DNA from: Pseudoduganella aquatica
Lineage (GTDB): Bacteria; Pseudomonadota; Gammaproteobacteria; Burkholderiales; Burkholderiaceae_D
Assembly (NCBI RefSeq): GCF_009857595.1
Contig: NZ_WWCU01000006.1
Span: forward strand, 62,001-126,000
Length of the DNA stretch: 64,000 nt
Reading direction: 5' to 3'
A program made the position numbers and the translations under genes. Below the pieces are notes generated by a model. It was not told the DNA's origin, searched no databases, and was given only the letters and a program-made list of their open reading frames with translations. Below, in pieces: positions 59,483 through 64,000 of the stretch; the first letter of the stretch is position 1, and every line of letters starts with the position of its first letter.

Positions 59483-62296
59483 TTAGTGCGCCTCCTCCCA
59501 GTTCTTCCCTACCCCGACCTCGGCCAGCAGCGGCACCTTCAGCTGCGCCACGCCGGCCATCAGCTGCGGCAGCTTCTCGCGCACCAGCGCCAGCTCGTCG
59601 TCGGGCACTTCCAACACCAGTTCATCGTGCACCTGCATGATCATCTTGGTTTTCAGCTGGTCTTTCTCCAGCCAGTCCTGCACCGCGATCATGGCCAGCT
59701 TGATCAGGTCCGCCGCCGTGCCCTGCATCGGCGCGTTGATCGCGGCGCGCTCGGCGCCCTGGCGGCGCGGGCCGTTCGGCGAATTGATCTCCGGCAGCCA
59801 CAGGCGGCGGCCGAACACGGTCTCCACATAGCCCTTGGCCTTGGCCTGCAGGCGCGTATCGTCCATGTACGCCTTCACGCCGGAGAAGCGCGCGAAGTAG
59901 CGGTCGATATAATTCTGCGCGGCGGTGCGGTCTATGCCCAGGTTGCCCGCCAGGCCGAAGGCGCTCATGCCGTAGATCAGGCCGAAGTTGATCACCTTGG
60001 CGTAGCGGCGCTGCTCGCTCGTCACCTCGGCCGGGGCCACGCCGAAGATTTCGGCGGCGGTGGCGCGGTGGATGTCCTCGCCCTCGGCGAAGGCGCGCAG
60101 CATGTTCGCGTCTTCCGAGATGTGCGCCATGATGCGCAGCTCGATCTGCGAATAGTCGGCCGAAACGATGTGGCTGCCCTCGGGCGCGATGAACGCTTCG
60201 CGGATGCGGCGCCCTTCGGCCGTGCGGATGGGGATGTTCTGCAGATTGGGATCGTTCGACGCCAGGCGCCCCGTCACCGCCACCGCTTGCGCGTAGTTGG
60301 TGTGCACGCGGCCGGTGGCCTTATTGATCATCAGCGGCAGCTTGTCCGTGTAGGTGGACTTCAGCTTGGCCATGCCGCGGTATTCCAGCAGCACCTTCGG
60401 CAGCGGATAGTCCTCGGCCAGCTTTTGCAGCACTTCCTCGTCGGTGGACGGCGCGCCGCTCGGGGTCTTTTTCACCACCGGCAGCTTCAGCTTCTCGAAG
60501 AAGATCTCGCCGATCTGCTTGGGCGACCCCAGGTTGAAGGGCTGCTCGGCTAGTTCGTGCGCCTTGGCTTCCAGTTCCACGATACGTGCGCCCAGTTCGG
60601 CCGACTGCGTCTTGAGCAGCGCGGCGTCTATCATCACGCCGTTGCGCTCTATCTTCTGCAGCACGATGGCGGTCGGCAGTTCGATCTGGCTGTAGATGTG
60701 CTCCAGCTTCGCATCCGCAGTGACGTTGCCATGCATGGCCAGGTGCAGGCGCAGCGTGATGTCGGCGTCTTCCGCCGCGTACTCGGTGGCGCGGCCGATT
60801 TCCACCTGGTCGAAGGTGATCTGCTTGGCGCCCTTGCCGCACACGTCCACGAAGGGAATGGTGGTGTGGTTCAGGTGGCGCAGCGCCAGGCTGTCCATGT
60901 CGTGCGTGCGGTGCGACTCGAACACATAGGACTGCAGCAGCGTGTCGTGCACGATGCCGCGCAGCGCCACGCCGTGGTTGGCGAAGATGTGCGCGTCGTA
61001 TTTCAGGTTCTGGCCCACTTTGGCCTTGGCGGCGTCTTCCAGCCAGGGTTTCAGCTTGTCCAGCACCAGCTCGCGGCTCAGCTGCTCCTGCACGCCCTGG
61101 TAGCTGTGCGCCACCGGGATGTAGCAGGCCAGGCCAGGCTCGGTGGCCAGCGAAATGCCGACCATTTGCGCCGTCATCGGCTCCAGCGAGGTGGTTTCCG
61201 TGTCCACGGCGGTCAGCTCTGCGGCGTTGATGCGCGCGATCCAGGCGTCCAGCTGGGCTTCGGTGAGCACGGTTTCGTAGTTCACGCTGGCGGGCGCGCT
61301 GGCGGCGGCGAACAGGTCGCCATTGGCGCCGCCGGCGGCGATCGCGCCGTCCGGCGCAGCGCCGGCACCGGAGCCATTGCCGGAGGCTGCGGCCGGAGCG
61401 CCTGCGCCGCCGGCGCCGATGGGCGCGGACGGCGTCATGCCGCCCAGTTCGCGCAGCAGGGTCTTGAAGCCGTATTTGCCGAAGAAGGCCAGCAGCGCTT
61501 CCTTGTCCTCGCCCTTGGCCACCAGCGATTCGGAAATCGACATCATGTGCGCGGCCAGGTCGCAATCGGTTTTCACGGTGATCAGCTCGCGGCCCTTGGG
61601 CAGCCACCCCAGCGCCTGGCGCAGGTTCTCGCCCACGGCGCCGGTGATTTTCTCCGCATTGGCCATCACGCCGTCCAGGCTGTCGTAAGCGGTCAGCCAC
61701 TTCAGCGCGGTTTTCGGGCCGCACTTGGCCACGCCCGGCACGTTGTCGACCGTGTCGCCGATCAGGGTCAGGTAGTCGATGATGCGGTTGGGCGGCACGC
61801 CGAACTTAGCCAGCACGCCCGCCTCGTCCATTTTCTCGTTGGTCATGGTGTTGATCAGCATGACGTTGGGGTTGACCAGCTGCGCCAGATCCTTGTCGCC
61901 GGTGGACACCACCACGTCCAGCCCCACCTTCACCGCGTCCACGCACAGCGTGCCGATCACGTCGTCCGCCTCCACCCCCTCCACCATCAGGATGGGCCAG
62001 CCCATGGCGCGCACCGCCTCGTGGATAGGCTCGATCTGCAGGCGCAGGTCGTCCGGCATGGAGGCGCGGGTGGCCTTGTATTCCGGGTACATATCGTCGC
62101 GGAAGGTCTTGCCCTTGGCGTCGAACACGCAGGCGATGTAGGCGGCGGGGAAATCGGCGCGCAGGCGGCGCAGCATGTTGACCATGCCGTGCATGGCGCC
62201 GGTCGGATGGCCGTCCGGACTGCGCAGGTCGGGCAGCGCGTGGAAGGCTCGGTAGAGATAGCTGGAACCGTCAACCAGCAGCAGGGTCTTTTGCAT
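59483..62296 (-). CDS. polA: DNA polymerase I
   Basis: The 937-residue protein has a 5'-3' nuclease domain (1-285, LLLVDGSSYLYRAFHALP), a proofreading domain with VDTETTSLEP (DTE at 365-367) and a polymerase domain with motif A SADYSQIELRIMAH, motif B RRYAKVINFGLIYGMS and motif C MQVHDELVLEV (HDE at 890-892). A Gly/Ala/Ser/Pro-rich linker (about 288-338) separates the nuclease from the rest. It handles Okazaki fragment and repair synthesis. A REP repeat lies at its stop. Confidence 0.97.
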   Translation of the reverse strand: MQKTLLLVDGSSYLYRAFHALPDLRSPDGHPTGAMHGMVNMLRRLRADFPAAYIACVFDAKGKTFRDDMYPEYKATRASMPDDLRLQIEPIHEAVRAMGWPILMVEGVEADDVIGTLCVDAVKVGLDVVVSTGDKDLAQLVNPNVMLINTMTNEKMDEAGVLAKFGVPPNRIIDYLTLIGDTVDNVPGVAKCGPKTALKWLTAYDSLDGVMANAEKITGAVGENLRQALGWLPKGRELITVKTDCDLAAHMMSISESLVAKGEDKEALLAFFGKYGFKTLLRELGGMTPSAPIGAGGAGAPAAASGNGSGAGAAPDGAIAAGGANGDLFAAASAPASVNYETVLTEAQLDAWIARINAAELTAVDTETTSLEPMTAQMVGISLATEPGLACYIPVAHSYQGVQEQLSRELVLDKLKPWLEDAAKAKVGQNLKYDAHIFANHGVALRGIVHDTLLQSYVFESHRTHDMDSLALRHLNHTTIPFVDVCGKGAKQITFDQVEIGRATEYAAEDADITLRLHLAMHGNVTADAKLEHIYSQIELPTAIVLQKIERNGVMIDAALLKTQSAELGARIVELEAKAHELAEQPFNLGSPKQIGEIFFEKLKLPVVKKTPSGAPSTDEEVLQKLAEDYPLPKVLLEYRGMAKLKSTYTDKLPLMINKATGRVHTNYAQAVAVTGRLASNDPNLQNIPIRTAEGRRIREAFIAPEGSHIVSADYSQIELRIMAHISEDANMLRAFAEGEDIHRATAAEIFGVAPAEVTSEQRRYAKVINFGLIYGMSAFGLAGNLGIDRTAAQNYIDRYFARFSGVKAYMDDTRLQAKAKGYVETVFGRRLWLPEINSPNGPRRQGAERAAINAPMQGTAADLIKLAMIAVQDWLEKDQLKTKMIMQVHDELVLEVPDDELALVREKLPQLMAGVAQLKVPLLAEVGVGKNWEEAH

Positions 62297-62435
62297 ATTA
62301 GAAAATTAAGCGTTCCGGCGTTATAACAATGTAGTCGGCCATTATCGCAGACTATTTTAAAACCGGAACCGTGTCGGTTTGTTACAATGGGCACATACAG
62401 AATCTAGCTATTCACTTAACAGGGCGGTATACATC

Positions 62436-62831
62436 ATGCGTGCATCCATAATCTGGCCAGTCCTCATTCTCGCCCTGAACAGCGTCGCCCAGGCTCAAAC
62501 GCCTTCGGCCGCGCCCCCCAAACTCGACAAAATCGAAGAAGTTGACACGCCGATCACGGTTACCACCAAGCCGGCCAACGAACGCAAGATCACGGAGAAA
62601 CGCGAAGGCGGCCGTGTGACCGAGGCCAAAGTCAAGAGCGGCCCGAGCACCTACACCGTCAAGGCGCAGAACACCAGCAGCACCACGGCCCTGCCCGGCG
62701 ACGCCGCCGGCTCGGCCAACCGTGGCCCGCAGTGGACCGTGATGGAATTCGACATCGGCAAGAAAAAGACCAAGCAGAAGGAAGGCGAAGCGGCCGACGA
62801 CACGCCGGCCCCGCCGCCCGCCAAGCCCTGA
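62436..62831 (+). CDS. DUF2782 domain-containing protein, exported
   Basis: The ATG at 62436 begins a signal peptide (about 1-20, NSVAQAQ). The 131-residue product is charged, with [16 protein letters not shown], a beta-rich middle and a Pro/Ala tail. This matches DUF2782 proteins found beside polA and thrB in betaproteobacteria. Divergent from polA across 139 bp. Function unknown. Confidence 0.82.
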   Translation: MRASIIWPVLILALNSVAQAQTPSAAPPKLDKIEEVDTPITVTTKPANERKITEKREGGRVTEAKVKSGPSTYTVKAQNTSSTTALPGDAAGSANRGPQWTVMEFDIGKKKTKQKEGEAADDTPAPPPAKP

Positions 62832-62889
62832 GCCTGCGCTGGTCCGCGACTTTCTTGCTCCCGCAGCTTACTTAAACAAACCTCTACTC

Positions 62890-63846
62890 ATGGCAGTTTT
62901 TACCCCGGTCAGCCTGGATGACGTCAGCCAGTGGATCACGCAATTTCCTCTCGGCAAACCGGTCGCGATCAAAGGCATCGCGTCCGGCATCGAAAACAGC
63001 AACTTCTTCCTCACGACCGAGCGCGGCGAATATGTGCTCACGATCTTTGAGAACCTGTCTTTCGAACAACTCCCCTTCTATTTGAACCTGATGCGCCACC
63101 TGGCCGACCGGGGCGTGGCCGTGCCCGCGCCGATCGCCAACGCGGACGGTCAGCTGGTGGTGCCGCTGCACGGCAAGCCGGCCTCCATCGTCACCAAGCT
63201 GGTGGGCAAGTCGCAAATGGACCCGCAGCCGGTGCATTGCGCCGAAGTGGGCGCCATGCTGGCGAAAATGCACGTGGCGGCGCTGGACTACACCGGCACG
63301 CAGCCCAATCTGCGCGGCCTGGACTGGTGGAACTGGGCCACGCCGCAAGTGCTGCCCTTCCTGTCCGACGCGGAAGCGCACCTGCTGCGCGCCGAGATGC
63401 ATTTCCAGGAAGCGTTCTACGGCTGCGACACATACAAGCAGCTGCAGCAAGGCCCGGTGCACGCCGACCTGTTCCGCAACAACGTCATGTTCGACGGCGA
63501 CAAGCTCACCGGCTTCTTCGACTTCTACTTCGCCGGCTGCGACAGCTGGCTGTTCGACGTGGCGGTGACGGTCAACGACTGGTGCATCGACCTGGACACG
63601 GGCGTGCTGGACACGGCGCGCGTGCGCGCCATGCTGGACGCCTACCATGCCGTGCGCCCCTTCACCGAGGCGGAGCAGACCGCATGGCAGCCCATGCTGC
63701 GCGCCGGCGCGCTGCGCTTCTGGCTCTCGCGCCTGTACGACCTGCACCAGCCGCGCGAAGCGGAGATGCTCACGCCGCACGACCCCACGCACTTTGAACG
63801 CATCCTGCGCGAACGCATCGCCGTAGCCGCACCAGCACTGTACTGA
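62890..63846 (+). CDS. thrB: Homoserine kinase (ThrB, APH-like type)
   Basis: The 318-residue protein is of the aminoglycoside-phosphotransferase-like kinase fold. It has [21 protein letters not shown], the Brenner motif [13 protein letters not shown] and [19 protein letters not shown]. It phosphorylates homoserine for threonine synthesis. This type differs from the GHMP-kinase ThrB of E. coli and is standard in betaproteobacteria. The start is 58 bp after the DUF2782 gene. Confidence 0.94.
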   Translation: MAVFTPVSLDDVSQWITQFPLGKPVAIKGIASGIENSNFFLTTERGEYVLTIFENLSFEQLPFYLNLMRHLADRGVAVPAPIANADGQLVVPLHGKPASIVTKLVGKSQMDPQPVHCAEVGAMLAKMHVAALDYTGTQPNLRGLDWWNWATPQVLPFLSDAEAHLLRAEMHFQEAFYGCDTYKQLQQGPVHADLFRNNVMFDGDKLTGFFDFYFAGCDSWLFDVAVTVNDWCIDLDTGVLDTARVRAMLDAYHAVRPFTEAEQTAWQPMLRAGALRFWLSRLYDLHQPREAEMLTPHDPTHFERILRERIAVAAPALY

Positions 63847-63860
63847 CACTGAAAACCGAT

Positions 63861-64000
63861 ATGGGCAAACTTCCCGCAAGCACCGGCTGGCTCTGGATCA
63901 AACAGGGCTACGGCATGTTCAAGCAGCAGCCAGGCAACCTGACGTCGCTGGCCATGCTGTACGCCATGCTGAATCTGCTGCTTAACATCGTGCCCTATAT
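63861..64000 (+). CDS. BPSS1780-family membrane protein (N-terminal part)
   Basis: The window end cuts this gene after 46 residues: MGKLPASTGWLWIKQGYGMF and the beginning of a hydrophobic helix. The start resembles the betaproteobacterial BPSS1780 membrane proteins that follow thrB. It begins 14 bp after the thrB stop. Function unknown. Confidence 0.7.
   Translation, partial: MGKLPASTGWLWIKQGYGMFKQQPGNLTSLAMLYAMLNLLLNIVPY

Noticed and set aside
1-64000. CRISPR array, tRNA/rRNA genes, prophage or integrative element
   Set aside because: No regularly spaced direct repeats, no tRNA cloverleaf with CCA-type end, and no integrase or phage structural gene was seen.

Overview
The window looks like chromosomal DNA from a high-GC betaproteobacterium. 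The gene content and order best fit Burkholderiales, family Oxalobacteraceae (Massilia/Duganella/Janthinobacterium type). Supporting blocks are the caa3 oxidase operon with its twin-transmembrane and DUF2970 proteins, DUF2782-thrB-BPSS1780 next to polA, xseB-ispA-dxs, and pilT facing yggS-proC. I saw no tRNA, rRNA, CRISPR array or prophage. Most of the window is core genome, with accessory insertions and repeats between the blocks.

Layout. (1) 1-2163, minus: a hexuronate/aldarate catabolic operon (semialdehyde dehydrogenase, kdgD) under a FadR-type GntR regulator, with two similar operator-like sites. (2) 2269-5405, minus: a ter-like stress module (DUF475/TerC-like, two TerD proteins, an AIM24 protein). 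(3) 5507-7877, plus: NhaR-type regulator and a CorC/HlyC-type membrane protein. (4) 7888-10709, minus: an H-NOX gas sensor coupled by a TGATG junction to a PAS-GGDEF-EAL protein with a degenerate C-terminal receiver; then an AI-2E-type exporter. (5) 11860-20930, minus: the cytochrome c oxidase operon with heme A synthesis and copper-assembly genes. (6) 21189-24973: bioC, comF, trmL, a RAYT transposase between two hairpin repeats, and rfaE2. (7) 24986-32547: three PilT/PilU-family ATPases, oxyR, ubiA, proC and yggS. (8) 32556-40174, plus: glutathione peroxidase, then a signalling block of MHYT hybrid kinase, HD-GYP regulator and GGDEF-EAL protein. (9) 40229-44073, minus: glycolate oxidase glcDEF. 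(10) 44171-50005: a PduO-type adenosyltransferase, a MORN/HExxH metalloprotease, a LysR regulator facing an SGNH hydrolase, and an M48 protease. (11) 50075-53649, minus: xseB-ispA-dxs plus a gamma-carbonic anhydrase, divergent from a Rieske oxygenase at 53975. (12) 55178-59333: EamA transporter, sulfurtransferase, a ParE-type toxin-antitoxin pair, ZIP transporter and dienelactone hydrolase. (13) 59483-64000: polA, a DUF2782 protein, thrB and the start of a BPSS1780-type membrane protein.

Themes. Cyclic-di-GMP signalling appears twice, once tied to a heme gas sensor and once next to pilus-retraction ATPases and a phosphorelay kinase. A REP-like palindrome (GTAG + GGCGGGTTAGCG...CGTAACCCGCC) sits at six gene ends. 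At two of these loci it supplies stop codons, and in glcF also the last codons. The least familiar pieces are the MORN metalloprotease with a 29-bp palindrome upstream, the degenerate receiver on the H-NOX partner, the SCO-like protein lacking the usual histidine, and the Rieske oxygenase facing the isoprenoid operon. All functional calls come from motifs and context read by eye; no database search was possible.
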